A stretch of DNA of 64,000 nt from Marinimicrococcus sp033875255 (GCA_033875255.1 JAWZSN010000008.1:118067-182066), one strand, 5' to 3'; shown: positions 9,242 to 19,615, numbered from the stretch's first letter. Notes: generated by a model not told the origin, from the sequence alone. Numbers and translations: made by a program.

Positions 9242-10702
9242 TCAGTCCAGACCCAGGGGGTCGGGGTGGAAGGGAAAGAGGTCGCGGGTGATGCGGGTGA
9301 ACGGGATCCGGCGGTAGTCGCGCGGCAGGGGCCCGTCCGTGTCGACATAGAAGATCTCCTTCGCGATCGGTGCGAAGGCGGCGTGGAAGTGGTTGGTGGA
9401 CTTGACCACGAGGATCTTCTTTGCCAGCGGATCGATGCCGCAGCCCGAGAACATGTCCGGCGCCATCGCCTGCTTGCGTGTCGAGACCAGCAGCACGTCG
9501 ATCCCGGCGACCCGGATGGCCGCTGCGTCACCCAGGGCGACGGTGAGCCCCGCGAAGCTCTGATGGTGGTGCTTCACGGTCTCCAGGATCTCGACCTCAG
9601 CGTCGACCGGCCTGCCGGAGGTGGAGCCCGCCTTGCCGCCGAACCGGAGGCGGACTCTCGCCCCCTTGCCGAAGCCGTGGCAGAAGGCCACCGCCTGCGG
9701 GTCCCAGACCGGCCCCAGCGCCGCCCCCTCGATGCCGCGTGCGATCATCGCGTGCAGGATCTCGGTATTGTCGCAAGGAGCGCCCCCTCCGGGATTGTCG
9801 CCCGGCTCGGCCAGCACGAACGGCCCGCCCTCGCCCGCAAGCGCGTGGTCCAGCGCCTCGTCGATGGTGTGGTAGGGCGGCGCCAGCTCATGACGCATGG
9901 CGTAGAACTCGCGGCCCAATCGCTCGGCCAGCGCTTTGCCGCTGGCCTCGTCGCCATCGGTGACCACCAGGACGCGCGCCCCGATCTCCTCGTCGTCGCC
10001 ATAGGGAAAGCAGTGCGCGAGCGAGATCGAGAGAATGCCGTCTCTGCCCTCCATCGCCTGGATCCGGTCGACGAAACCGCGCATCGGCTGGCGCGAGGTG
10101 GGTGCCGAGACGATCATGCGGCAGTCGAAGACCGACATCACCGGCCTCACCCGCCCCTCCGCCGCAGCGGCGGTGAGCTCGACCAGCTCGCGGGCCCGCT
10201 CGGCATGGTCGGTGTGGGGAAACTCCTTGTAGCCGACCAGGATGTCGGCGTTCTCGACCAGGGCACGCGTGAGATGGCAATGGAGGTCGAACTCGGCGCC
10301 GATCGGCACGTCGGGGCCGACGATCGCCCGCACCCGTGCCAGGAGATCGCCCTCGCAGGAGCCATAGCCCTCGGCGATCATGGCGCCATGCAGGCCCAGC
10401 ACGACCATGTCCAGCGGCATGGCGGCCTCGAGCTCGGCCAGAATCTGGTCGCGCAGCGTCTCGTAGGCGTGCCGGCTGGTGGGGCCGGCCGGCGACGCGA
10501 AGGTGCACAAGCCCTCGATCAGCGTCCATCCCCGCTCCTTCGCGAGCCTGCGCAGCACAGGCACCTGCGCGGTGGTCATGTGCGAGCTTTCGGGATAGGT
10601 GCCGGCCGGGTGCCACACATTGCTCGTGAAGCTGTCGAGCGTGGTCGGGATCGGCGAGAAACTGTTGGTCTCGGTGCCGAGGCTGGCGGTGAAGACTCGC
10701 AT
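9242..10702 (-). CDS. M81 family metallopeptidase, MlrC-type (copy 2)
   Basis: 486 residues and nearly the same sequence as copy 1 over long stretches. It keeps the metal-site motifs FDLHCHLT and FPHTDHAER and the glycine-rich motif, here GDNPGGGAPCDNTEIL. Differences from copy 1 are concentrated in the N-terminal region (SFTSNVWHPAGTYPESSHMT near residues 25-45) and scattered surface positions, suggesting a recent duplication with altered specificity (inference). Cytoplasmic. Flanked by 17- and 18-base spacers, so almost certainly cotranscribed with the other copies. Confidence 0.85.
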   Translation of the reverse strand: MRVFTASLGTETNSFSPIPTTLDSFTSNVWHPAGTYPESSHMTTAQVPVLRRLAKERGWTLIEGLCTFASPAGPTSRHAYETLRDQILAELEAAMPLDMVVLGLHGAMIAEGYGSCEGDLLARVRAIVGPDVPIGAEFDLHCHLTRALVENADILVGYKEFPHTDHAERARELVELTAAAAEGRVRPVMSVFDCRMIVSAPTSRQPMRGFVDRIQAMEGRDGILSISLAHCFPYGDDEEIGARVLVVTDGDEASGKALAERLGREFYAMRHELAPPYHTIDEALDHALAGEGGPFVLAEPGDNPGGGAPCDNTEILHAMIARGIEGAALGPVWDPQAVAFCHGFGKGARVRLRFGGKAGSTSGRPVDAEVEILETVKHHHQSFAGLTVALGDAAAIRVAGIDVLLVSTRKQAMAPDMFSGCGIDPLAKKILVVKSTNHFHAAFAPIAKEIFYVDTDGPLPRDYRRIPFTRITRDLFPFHPDPLGLD

Positions 10703-10720
10703 CGTGACGGCCCTTCCGGC

Positions 10721-12181
10721 TCAGTCCAGCCCCAGCGGGTCCGGGTGGAACGGGTAGAGGTCGCGCTCGAGGCGCGTGAAGGGCACGCGGCGATAGTCGC
10801 GGGCCAGCGGCCCGTCGGCGTCGACATAGAGGATGTCCTTCGCGATGGGTGCGAAGGCGGCGTGGAAATGGTTGGTCGACTTGACTACCAGGAGCTTCTT
10901 GACCGTGGGGTCGATGCCGCAGTTGGCGAACATGTCGGGCGCGCGTCCCTGGGTGCGGTTGGTGTTGAGCAGCACGTCGACACCGCCCACCCGGATGGCC
11001 GCCGCATCGCCCAGCGGGATGATCGCGCCGGAGAAGCTCTGGGTGAGGCTCTTCACCAGCTTGAGCACGGTGACCTCGGCGTCGATGGGCTGGCCCGAGG
11101 CAAGGCCGGCCTTGCCGCCGAAGCGCAGGCGGAACGTGGCGCCCTCGCCGAAGCCCTCGCAGAAGCGGACCGCTTGAGGGTCCCAGATCGGCCCCACCGC
11201 GGCACCCTCCGCGCCTCGCTCGATGAGCGCGCGAAGAATCGAGGTATTGTCGGAGGGTGCGCCGCCACCGGCATTGTCGGCCGGGTCGGCCAGCACGAAG
11301 GGTCCGCCCTCCTGCGCCAGGACGTGGTCGATTGCCTCCTCGACACCCAGATAGGGCGGTGCCACCTGGCGGCGCATGGCGTAGAACTCGCGGCCCAGCC
11401 GTTCGGCCAGCGCCTGCCCCTTCTCCGGCTGGCCATCGGTGACCACCAGGAGGCGTGCGCCGATCGAAGGCACATCGCCGAAGGGAAAGCAGTGGACGAT
11501 GGAGATGGAGAGGACCCCGTCCTTGCCCTCCAGCTCCTTTACCCGGTCGACGAAACCGCGCATCGGCTCGCGCGACGTGGGTGCGGTGACGATCATGCGG
11601 CAGTCGAACACCGACATGACCGGCCGAGCCCGGCCTTCCGCGGCCGCAGCGGTGATCTCCACCAGCTCGCGGGCGCGCTCCATGAAGTCGGTGTGCGGGT
11701 ATTCCTTGTAGGCTACCAGCACGTCGGCGTTCTCGGTCATCGCCTCGGTGAGATGGCAGTGCGGGTCGAGCTCGGCGCCGATGGCCACGTCGGGCCCGAC
11801 GAGCCGCCGCACCCGCGCCAGCAGGTCGCCCTCACAATCCTCGCAACCCACGGCCAGCATCGCCCCGTGCAGGCCCAGCACCACCATGTCGACCGGCATG
11901 GCAGCCTCGAGCTCGCCCAGGATCTGGTCGCGCAGCGCCTCGTAGTCGGCCTGGCGGACAGGTGCGGCGGGCTCGGCATGGGTGGCCAGACCCTCGATCA
12001 CGGTCCAGCCACGCGCGCCCGCCACCTCGCGCAGGGCGATGATCTGCGCCGTCGTCGGCCGCGGGCGGTCGGGGTGGGTCCCCGCCGGAAACCAGGCCGT
12101 CGCCTCGAAACTCGCCCGGGTCGTGGGAATGGGCGAGAAGCTGTTGCTCTCGGTCGAGAGCGTGGCAGTGAAGACGCGCAT
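10721..12181 (-). CDS. M81 family metallopeptidase, MlrC-type (copy 3, divergent)
   Basis: 486 residues, same family, but clearly more divergent than copies 1 and 2. The metal motif reads LDPHCHLT (Asp and His kept, Leu to Pro between them) and the next YPHTDFMER. The substrate-side segment DNAGGGAPSDNTSIL is kept. ATG 12181 matches the start of the other copies; the frame extends further back into non-homologous sequence. It follows the DppF gene by 43 bases, so it is the first of three hydrolases downstream of the transporter. It may be the oldest copy, or the one with a distinct substrate. Confidence 0.85.
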   Translation of the reverse strand: MRVFTATLSTESNSFSPIPTTRASFEATAWFPAGTHPDRPRPTTAQIIALREVAGARGWTVIEGLATHAEPAAPVRQADYEALRDQILGELEAAMPVDMVVLGLHGAMLAVGCEDCEGDLLARVRRLVGPDVAIGAELDPHCHLTEAMTENADVLVAYKEYPHTDFMERARELVEITAAAAEGRARPVMSVFDCRMIVTAPTSREPMRGFVDRVKELEGKDGVLSISIVHCFPFGDVPSIGARLLVVTDGQPEKGQALAERLGREFYAMRRQVAPPYLGVEEAIDHVLAQEGGPFVLADPADNAGGGAPSDNTSILRALIERGAEGAAVGPIWDPQAVRFCEGFGEGATFRLRFGGKAGLASGQPIDAEVTVLKLVKSLTQSFSGAIIPLGDAAAIRVGGVDVLLNTNRTQGRAPDMFANCGIDPTVKKLLVVKSTNHFHAAFAPIAKDILYVDADGPLARDYRRVPFTRLERDLYPFHPDPLGLD

Positions 12182-12224
12182 GGACGACTCCGCGGCTGGT
12201 TCCGCCCGGCGGCGGGCGATCTGG

Positions 12225-13227
12225 TCAGTGCTGGGCCGGCGCCAGGGCAGGCTGAGTCTCACCCGGCTCGCGCCGAATGCAGGCCGCGAAATGACCCGGC
12301 CGGATCTCCTGCAGCTTGGGGTCTTCGGTCTTGCAGCGGGCGATGGCGTAGGGGCAACGCGTATGGAAATGGCAGCCCGAGGGCGGCTTGGACGGGCTCG
12401 GCACGTCGCCCTGGAGAATGATCCGCTGCTTCTTGATGCGCGGATTGGGCACCGGCGCCGCCGAGAGCAGGGCTTCGGTATAGGGGTGAAGCGGTTGCTC
12501 GAAGAGCGCCTCCTTGGGCGCCAGCTCGACGATGCGGCCCAGATACATGACCGCGATGCGGTGGCTGATGTGCCGCATCACCGCCAGGTCGTGACTGATG
12601 AAGAGATAGGCCAGGCGCAGCTCTTCCTGCAGGTCGATCATCAGGTTGAGGACCTGCGCCTGCACCGAGACATCCAGCGCCGATACCGGCTCGTCGGCGA
12701 CGATCACCTCGGGATTGACGGCCAGGGCCTTGGCGATGCCCAGGCGCTGGCGCTGGCCGCCGGAGAACTCGTGCGGATATTTGCGCATCGCCTCGGGGCG
12801 CAGGCCGACCCGGTCGAACAGGGCTGCCACCTGCTGCTCGCGCTCGGAGCCCTTGGCCAAGCCGAAATTGCGGATCGGCTCGCCGACAATGTCGCCCGCC
12901 GACATGCGCGGGTTGAGCGAGGAGAACGGGTCCTGGAAGACCATCTGGATGTTGCGGCGGTGCGGCCACATGGCCTGTCGGCCGAGGCTGGTGATGTCGG
13001 CCTTGCCCAGGACAATGCGCCCGGCGGAAGGCTCGAGCAGCTTCATGACGGTGCGGCCGACCGTGGACTTGCCGCAGCCGCTCTCGCCGACCACGCCCAG
13101 TGTCTCGCCGCGGCGCAGCTTGAACGATACGCCGTCCACGGCGCGCACGGCGCCGACCTGCCGCTGGAGGAGCCCGGCACGCACCGGGAAATGCTTCACG
13201 AGGTCGGTCACCTCGAGCTTGACCGGC

Positions 13228-13235
<8 letters not shown>
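12225..13235 (-). CDS. Peptide-type ABC transporter ATPase, DppF/OppF-like
   Basis: 336 residues from a TTG at 13235 (GGAG nine bases upstream) that overlaps the end of the DppD gene; a downstream GTG is the alternative. All ATPase motifs are canonical: GESGCGKST (Walker A), MVFQDPFSSLNP (Q-loop), FSGGQRQR (signature), VIVADEPVSALD (Walker B) and FISHDLAV (H-loop). The C-terminal oligopeptide-transporter domain with cysteines (GCHFHTRCPYAIARC) may bind an Fe-S cluster, as reported for DppD-type ATPases. Works with the adjacent DppD, DppB and DppC proteins. Confidence 0.9.
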
Positions 13236-14252
<1,017 letters not shown>

Positions 14253-14256
<4 letters not shown>

Positions 14257-15128
14257 ATCCGCCTCGCAAGACGCGGGTCGAGCCGGTCACGCAGGCCGTC
14301 GCCCAGCATGTTCACGGCAAGGACGGTGAGGGCGAGAAAGACGCCAGGGATCAGGATCACCCAGGGGGTGAGCTGGAAGAACACCCGGCCCTGGGCGATG
14401 ATGTTGCCCCAGCTCGGAATCTCGGGCGGCACCCCGGCGCCGAGGAAGCTCAGCCCGGCTTCGGTGATGATCGCCGAGGCGCAGACATAGGTGGCCTGGA
14501 CGATCAGCGGCGCCACCGCGTTGGGCAGCACGTGCCGGACCAGGAGCCGCGGCGCCTTGGTGCCGCCGGCGACCGCCCCGTCGATATAGGGCTGCTCGCG
14601 GATCGACAGCACGACGCTGCGCACCAGGCGGACGATGCGCGGCACCTCGGGGATGATGATGGCGATGATCACCACGGTGAGGCTCGGGTGCACCAGGGTG
14701 ATCAGGGCGATCGCCAGGAGGATCGAGGGGATCGCCATGATCCCGTCCATGATCCGCATGACGATTCCATCAAACCATCGGTAGAAGCCGCACAAGAGGC
14801 CGATCGTGAGGCCCAGCACGCTCGAGATCGCCGCCACCGACAGGCCGACGATGAGCGAGACGCGAGCGCCATAGACGATGCGGCTGTAGATATCGCGGCC
14901 GAACTGGTCGGTACCGAACCAGAACTCTGCGGAAGGCGCCTTCAGACGGTTGACCGGCGCGTGCTTGAGCGGGTCGTCGGCGATCCATGGCGCCAGGACG
15001 GCGCAGGCCGCGAGGACCAGCAGAATGGCACATCCCAGGAAGATGGTGGGGTTGCGCCGGATCTCGCTCCAAAGACCCGAGGATGCCCGTCCGGCGGCGG
15101 GCTCGAGGGCGATGCTCGCTGCGCTCAT
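14253..15128 (-). CDS. Peptide-type ABC transporter permease, DppC-like
   Basis: 291 residues. A cytoplasmic N-terminus and first helix (TIFLGCAILLVLAACAVLAPWIA) are followed by the domain start FGTDQFGRDIYSRIVYGARVSL and, near residue 190, the EAA-type loop AVAGGTKAPRLLVRHVLPNAVAPL that docks on the ATPase. Six predicted helices. It pairs with the DppB-like protein, whose gene ends ten bases upstream, and its stop overlaps the GTG of the DppD gene. Confidence 0.9.
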
Positions 15129-15137
15129 CAGATGGCC

Positions 15138-16079
15138 TCAGTAGCGGATTCGGGGATCGAGGAAGGCATAGGAAATATCGACCATCAGGTTGATGAAGAC
15201 CTTGGTCATCGCGAACACGAGGATCAGTCCCTGGACGATCGGATAGTCGCGCTTGAGGACCGCATCGACGGTAAGTCGGCCGAGACCCGGGATGTTGAAG
15301 ACCGTCTCGGTGATCACCACGCCGCTGATGAGCAGGGCGATGCCGATGCCGATGATGGTGACGATGGGGACCGCGGCGTTCTTGAGGGCGTGCAGGAGAA
15401 GCACCCTCTCGGTAGCGAGGCCCTTGGAGTTGGCAGTGCGGATATAGTCCTGCGAGAGCACCTCCAGCATGCTCGCCCGGGTGATGCGGGCGATGAGCGC
15501 CATGTAGGCGGTGCCCAGCGCGATGGCTGGCAGGACGAGGCTCTGGATGCTCGCCCAAAAGCCGTCGGCCAGGGGCTTGTAGCCTTGCACCGGCAGCCAG
15601 CGCAGCTGGATCGCGAAGATGTAGATGAGCACGTAGCCTGCCAGGAACACCGGCACGGCAAAGCCCATCACCGAAAAGCCCATGACGATGCGGTCGACCA
15701 GCGACTTGGCCTTCCAGGCGGCGAGCACGCCGAGCGGCACGGCGAGGCTGACGGCCACGATCAGGGTGGCCAGGGCCAGCATGAGCGTGGGCTCGAGACG
15801 CTGGGCGATGAGGCGGGTGACCGGCAGGTTGGAGAAGATCGAGACGCCGAGATCGCCCTGCAGGATGCCGCCGATCCAGATCACGAACTGGTGCCAGATG
15901 GGCAGATCGAGGCCGAGCCGGGTGCGAATGTTGGCGATGTCTGCTGCGGTGGCATCGTCGCCGGCGATCAGCGCTGCGGGATCGCCCGGCGCCAGACGCA
16001 GGAGGACGAAGACGAAGATCGCGACGACCGCCATGACGGGGAAGGTCGCGAGGAGGCGGCGGAGGATATAGGCGCTCAT
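15138..16079 (-). CDS. Peptide-type ABC transporter permease, DppB-like
   Basis: 313 residues starting ILRRLLATFPVMAVVAIFVFVLLRLAPGDPA, the standard DppB N-terminus, with the EAA loop YIRTANSKGLATERVLLLHALKNAAVPI near residue 215 and the C-terminal IDISYAFLDPRIRY-type ending. Six membrane helices. It is the first permease gene downstream of binding-protein gene 1, separated by 67 bases that hold a GC hairpin, so the operon is presumably binding protein 1-dppBCDF-mlrC3-2-1. Confidence 0.9.
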   Translation of the reverse strand: MSAYILRRLLATFPVMAVVAIFVFVLLRLAPGDPAALIAGDDATAADIANIRTRLGLDLPIWHQFVIWIGGILQGDLGVSIFSNLPVTRLIAQRLEPTLMLALATLIVAVSLAVPLGVLAAWKAKSLVDRIVMGFSVMGFAVPVFLAGYVLIYIFAIQLRWLPVQGYKPLADGFWASIQSLVLPAIALGTAYMALIARITRASMLEVLSQDYIRTANSKGLATERVLLLHALKNAAVPIVTIIGIGIALLISGVVITETVFNIPGLGRLTVDAVLKRDYPIVQGLILVFAMTKVFINLMVDISYAFLDPRIRY

Positions 16080-16107
16080 GCGGGCAACGGTGGCGGCGTC
16101 GCGGAAG

Positions 16108-16135
16108 CCGCGGGCGGCTCGAGAGCCACCCGCGG
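16108..16135 (-). other. GC-rich stem-loop after binding-protein gene 1
   Basis: CCGCGGG at 16108-16114 pairs with CCCGCGG at 16129-16135, extended by GGCT/AGCC around a four-base loop. There is no T-tract on either side, so it is probably not a strong terminator. It lies between the binding-protein and permease genes, where such hairpins commonly protect the upstream mRNA and lower downstream expression. Confidence 0.6.
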
Positions 16136-16146
16136 TCCGGCCGGCC

Positions 16147-17748
16147 TCACTCCTTCTTGTCGATGTTCCAGAAAACCGTCAGGCCGGTGACGGGGACGAT
16201 GCCCGAGACCTTGTCGGCGCGGTAGGCCATCGGCTGGGTCCACTGGCCCCAGTTCAGGTAGGGCACCACGTAGGCGGCCCGCTCCTGCACCTTGCGGGCG
16301 ATCTCCTTGCGCTCCTCGACGCTGCGGGCGAAGGCGAACTCGGTGCGCAGCGCGTCGAGCTCCTCGTCGCACGGCCAGCCGACATTGGCCTTGCCGCAGG
16401 AGGCACCCAGCCAGGTGTTGATGACGGGGTTGGCGGCGCTGGTACCCGAGGAGGTGGTCACGAAGATGTTCCAGCCGCCCTCGGCAGGCGCCTCCTTCTT
16501 GGCGCGCCGGGCCACCACCGAGCCCCAGTCGAGCGACTGGGCGTCGACGTTCAGGCCGGCCTCGCGCATGGCGTTGAGCAGGACCTGGGTCGCCGGAGTG
16601 ATGGTGTGGTGGTCGGTGGCCGAGAGAACGGTGATGGGCTCGCCGTTATAGCCGGCGGCCTTCATCTTCTCGAGCGCCTTCTTCGGATCGTAGTCGCCGA
16701 TCAGGTCGCTCTTGGCGTCGTTGCTGTAGGGCGTGCCGCAGGTGATGTAGCTGTGGCATTCCTGGTAGTAATCGGCATTTCCCACCACGGACCGCATGAA
16801 GTCCTCCTGATTGATCAGGTGGAACATGGCCTGCCGCATCTCGGGCTTGTCGAAGGGCGGGTGGAGATGGTTGAGGCGCAGCGTGCCCCAGTGACTGTCG
16901 ACCGCCCCGGTCTTCATGATCTCGATCTCGGGCGTGCCCTGGAGGATCGGCAGGAAGTCGATGGGCGGCTGCTCGAGAATGTCGATCTCGCCGGCGATCA
17001 GCGCCTGCATGGCGGTCTGCGGGTCGGGGATCCACACCAGCTCGAGCCGGTCGACCTTCACCACCTTGCCACCGGCAAAGCCGCTCGGCGGCTCGTCACG
17101 CGGCACGTACTCCTCGTTCTTGACGTAGACCGCCTTGCTGCCCGGGACCCACTCGTCCTTGAGCATCTTGAACGGGCCCGAGCCGATTGCCGTCGTGATC
17201 TGCTCGTTGGGATCGGTGGCGGCATCCTCGGCGCGCATGATGATCGGCACGTTGGTGCCGGTCTTGCCGAGCGTGTCGAGGACCATGCCGTAGGGGGCCT
17301 TGAGGATCATCTTGAAGGTCTTGTCGTCGACCTTCTCGAGCTTCTCGACCTGGGCGAAGAGCGCCTTGCCCGGCTGGTCCTTGGCACCCCAGCGCTGAAG
17401 CGAGGCGATGACGTCCTCGGTCGTGACCGGCGAGCCGTCGTGGAACTTCAGCCCGTCGCGCAAGGTGAAGCTGTAGGTCTTGCCGTCGTCGGAGACGGAA
17501 TAGTCGCCCACCATCTGCGGCTGCGGCTCGAGATTGTCGTCCACGCCGAAGAGCGTGTCGTAGACCAGCATGCCGTGGATGCCGGCGATCGTCTGGGTGG
17601 TCCAGATCGGATCGATCACCCGCAGATCGGCGTGCATGGTGGCGCGAAGGACTTTCTCGGCTGCTGCCGGCGCCGGCGCCGTGGCGATGATCGCCGCTGC
17701 TGCCGAAGCGCATAGCACCGCCCGAAGCGCAGTGAATGCGTTCCTCAT
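16147..17748 (-). CDS. Extracellular solute-binding protein family 5, paralogue 1 of 5
   Basis: 533 residues with a signal peptide (ALRAVLCASAAAAIIATAPAP, cut after AAA). Cluster C/peptide-type fold: DLRVIDPIWTTQTIAGIHG near residue 40, FHDGSPVTTEDVIASL near residue 105, GSGPFKMLKDEWVPGS near residue 190. Two cysteine pairs (CHSYITC near 335; ASC...WPC near 445) suggest periplasmic disulfides. The pocket-like segment reads ATDHHTITPAT as in paralogue 4. Nearest the permease genes, so the likely primary receptor. GGGAG precedes the ATG. Its promoter and operator-like palindrome are listed separately. Confidence 0.9.
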   Translation of the reverse strand: MRNAFTALRAVLCASAAAAIIATAPAPAAAEKVLRATMHADLRVIDPIWTTQTIAGIHGMLVYDTLFGVDDNLEPQPQMVGDYSVSDDGKTYSFTLRDGLKFHDGSPVTTEDVIASLQRWGAKDQPGKALFAQVEKLEKVDDKTFKMILKAPYGMVLDTLGKTGTNVPIIMRAEDAATDPNEQITTAIGSGPFKMLKDEWVPGSKAVYVKNEEYVPRDEPPSGFAGGKVVKVDRLELVWIPDPQTAMQALIAGEIDILEQPPIDFLPILQGTPEIEIMKTGAVDSHWGTLRLNHLHPPFDKPEMRQAMFHLINQEDFMRSVVGNADYYQECHSYITCGTPYSNDAKSDLIGDYDPKKALEKMKAAGYNGEPITVLSATDHHTITPATQVLLNAMREAGLNVDAQSLDWGSVVARRAKKEAPAEGGWNIFVTTSSGTSAANPVINTWLGASCGKANVGWPCDEELDALRTEFAFARSVEERKEIARKVQERAAYVVPYLNWGQWTQPMAYRADKVSGIVPVTGLTVFWNIDKKE

Positions 17749-17772
17749 CCGTTAGTCTCCCTTCTGGTCTTC

Positions 17773-17788
17773 GTGACCTGGCGGTCAC
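17773..17788. promoter_or_regulatory. Operator-like palindrome, leader of binding-protein gene 1
   Basis: GTGACC-TGGC-GGTCAC, a perfect 6+6 inverted repeat between the predicted promoter and the ATG (17748). The same arms with the same 4-base spacer recur at 19600-19615 in front of paralogue 2, with conserved flanking bases. Probably a repressor site; the regulator is unknown. Confidence 0.55.
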
Positions 17789-17800
17789 CCTTGTGGGCGC

Positions 17801-17830
17801 GTTATGACCGACCGGAAAAGGTTTAAGCAA
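17801..17830 (-). promoter_or_regulatory. Predicted sigma-70-type promoter of binding-protein gene 1
   Basis: On the minus strand: TTGCTT (17830-17825), 18-base spacer, CATAAC (17806-17801). The spacer begins AAACCTTT. The same layout (TTGnTT, 18, CATAA) recurs before paralogues 3 and 5 and in weaker form before 4, which is the main reason to believe it. Confidence 0.55.
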
Positions 17831-17934
17831 TCCTCTTTCGCAAGGACGGCGCGCCCGATGGGCCTGAAAAGCCGTCTTGCCGGCCGGTGACTCGGCCATC
17901 CGGAAGGGGCTTATTGGGGCGAATCCGCGGCGAG

Positions 17935-17970
17935 GCGATGGCTGACGGCGCCGGAGCCGTCCGCCATCGC
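17935..17970 (-). other. Stem-loop after binding-protein gene 2
   Basis: GCGATGGC (17935-17942) pairs with GCCATCGC (17963-17970), with an inner GACGGC/GCCGTC stem. It starts seven bases past the stop of paralogue 2. No T-tract; probably an mRNA-stabilising hairpin or weak terminator. Confidence 0.55.
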
Positions 17971-17977
17971 CAAGGGT

Positions 17978-19576
17978 TTAGTCCTTCTTGTCGATGTTCC
18001 AGAACACCGGAAGGCCAGTCACCGGAACGATCCCGGAGACTTTGTCGGCGCGGTAGAGCATCGGCTGGTTCCACTGCCCCCAGTTGAGGTAGGGGACCAC
18101 CTCGAAGGCCTGCTCCTGGATCTTGCGGGCGATCTCCTTGCGCTCCTCGACGCTGCGGGCGAAAGCGAACTCGGTGCGTAGATCCTCGAGCTTCTCGTTA
18201 CACGGCCAGCCGACATTGGCCTGCTCGCACGACGCGCCGAGAAAGGAGTTGATCACCGGATTGGCAGCGCTCGGGCCCGAGGAGACCGTGACGAAGATGT
18301 TCCAGCCGCCCTCCGAGGGGGGCTCCTTCTTCGAGCGCCGCGCCACCACCGAGCCCCAGTCGAGCGACTGCGCATCGACGTTGAGGCCTGCCTCGCGCAT
18401 GGCGTTGATCAGCACCTCGGTGGCCGGGGCGATGGGGTGATGGTCGGTGGCCGCAAGAACGGTGATGGGCTCGCCATTGTAGCCGGCGGCCTTCATCTTC
18501 TCGAGCGCCTTCTTCGGGTCGTAGTCGCCGATCAGGTCGCTTTTGGCGTCGTTGCTGTAGGGCGTGCCGCAGGTGATGTAGCTGTGGCAGTCACGATAGT
18601 AGGCGGGATCGCCCACGGTCGTGCGCATGAAGTCCTCCTGATTGATCAGGTGGTACATGGCCTGCCGCATCTCGGGCTTGTCGAAGGGCGGGTGCAGGTG
18701 GTTGAGGCGCACCATGCCCCAGTGGCTGTCGACCGAGCCGGTCTTCAAGATCTCGACTCCGGGCGAGCCTTCGAGGATCGGCATGAAGTCGATGGGGGCG
18801 CGTTCCAGCAGGTCGATCTCGCCGGCGATCAGCGCCTGCATGGCGGTCTGCGGATCGGGGATCCACACCAGCTCGAGCCGGTCGATATTGACCACCTTGC
18901 CACCGGCAAAGCCGCTCGGCGGCTCGTCACGCGGCACGTAGTCCTCGTTCTTGACGTAGACCGCCTTGCTGCCCGGGATCCACTCGTCCTTGAGCATCTT
19001 GAACGGACCCGAGCCGATCACGCTGGTGATCTGCTCGTTGGGATCGGTGGCGGCATCCTCGGCGCGCATGATCACCGGCAGGCTGGTGCTGGTCTTGCCG
19101 AGCGTGTCGAGCACCATGCCGTAGGGGGCCTTGAGGATCATCTTGAAGGTCTTGTCGTCGACCTTCTCGAGCTTCTCGACCTGGGCGAAGAGTGCCTTGC
19201 CGGGCTGGTCCTTGGCGCCCCAGCGCTCGAGCGACGCGATCACGTCCTCGGTCGTGACCGGCGAGCCGTCATGGAACTCGAGGCCGTCGCGCAGGGTGAA
19301 GCTGTAGGTCTTGCGGTCCTCGGAGACCGAGTAGTCGCCCACCATCTGCGGCTGCGGCACGAGATCGTCATCGAGGCCGAAGAGCGTGTCGTAGACCAGC
19401 ATGCCGTGGATGCCGGCGATCGTCTGGGTGGTCCAGACGGGATCGACCACCCGCAGGTCGGCATGCATGGTGGCCCGCAGCACCTTCTCGGCCGCTGCCG
19501 GCAAGGGCGATGCGGCGATGAATGCCGCTGCCGAAGCGCACAACACCGCGCGAAGCGCGGTGAACGCGTTTTTCAT
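17978..19576 (-). CDS. Extracellular solute-binding protein family 5, paralogue 2 of 5
   Basis: 532 residues, start ATG 19576 (MKNAFTALRAVLCASAAAF, signal peptide); the frame stays open far upstream but only this start matches the paralogues. All landmarks of paralogue 1 are present (DLRVVDPVWTTQTIAG, FHDGSPVTTEDVIASL, CHSYITC, WPC). Differences cluster at HWGMVRLNH and ATDHHPIAPAT, pocket-type positions where it groups with paralogue 3 rather than 1 or 4. It carries its own leader palindrome and downstream hairpin, 229 bases upstream of paralogue 1. Possibly a separate transcription unit sharing the single DppBCDF core. Confidence 0.9.
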   Translation of the reverse strand: MKNAFTALRAVLCASAAAFIAASPLPAAAEKVLRATMHADLRVVDPVWTTQTIAGIHGMLVYDTLFGLDDDLVPQPQMVGDYSVSEDRKTYSFTLRDGLEFHDGSPVTTEDVIASLERWGAKDQPGKALFAQVEKLEKVDDKTFKMILKAPYGMVLDTLGKTSTSLPVIMRAEDAATDPNEQITSVIGSGPFKMLKDEWIPGSKAVYVKNEDYVPRDEPPSGFAGGKVVNIDRLELVWIPDPQTAMQALIAGEIDLLERAPIDFMPILEGSPGVEILKTGSVDSHWGMVRLNHLHPPFDKPEMRQAMYHLINQEDFMRTTVGDPAYYRDCHSYITCGTPYSNDAKSDLIGDYDPKKALEKMKAAGYNGEPITVLAATDHHPIAPATEVLINAMREAGLNVDAQSLDWGSVVARRSKKEPPSEGGWNIFVTVSSGPSAANPVINSFLGASCEQANVGWPCNEKLEDLRTEFAFARSVEERKEIARKIQEQAFEVVPYLNWGQWNQPMLYRADKVSGIVPVTGLPVFWNIDKKD

Positions 19577-19599
19577 TGCAGTCTCCCCTATCGGGCCTT

Positions 19600-19615
19600 G
19601 TGACCTGTTGGTCAC
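19600..19615. promoter_or_regulatory. Operator-like palindrome, leader of binding-protein gene 2
   Basis: GTGACC-TGTT-GGTCAC, a perfect inverted repeat matching that at 17773-17788 including the following CTTGTGG. It lies 24 bases before the ATG. A related but imperfect form, GTGACC-N4-CATCAC, is seen near 23210 before paralogue 4. Confidence 0.5.

Noticed and set aside
9266..12421. A 1051-codon plus-strand open frame opposite mlrC copies 2 and 3.
   Set aside because: It mirrors the codon pattern of the real minus-strand genes, with repetitive His/Arg/Gly-rich sequence and no recognisable domain. Similar long antisense frames lie opposite all five receptor genes and are explained by the high GC content.
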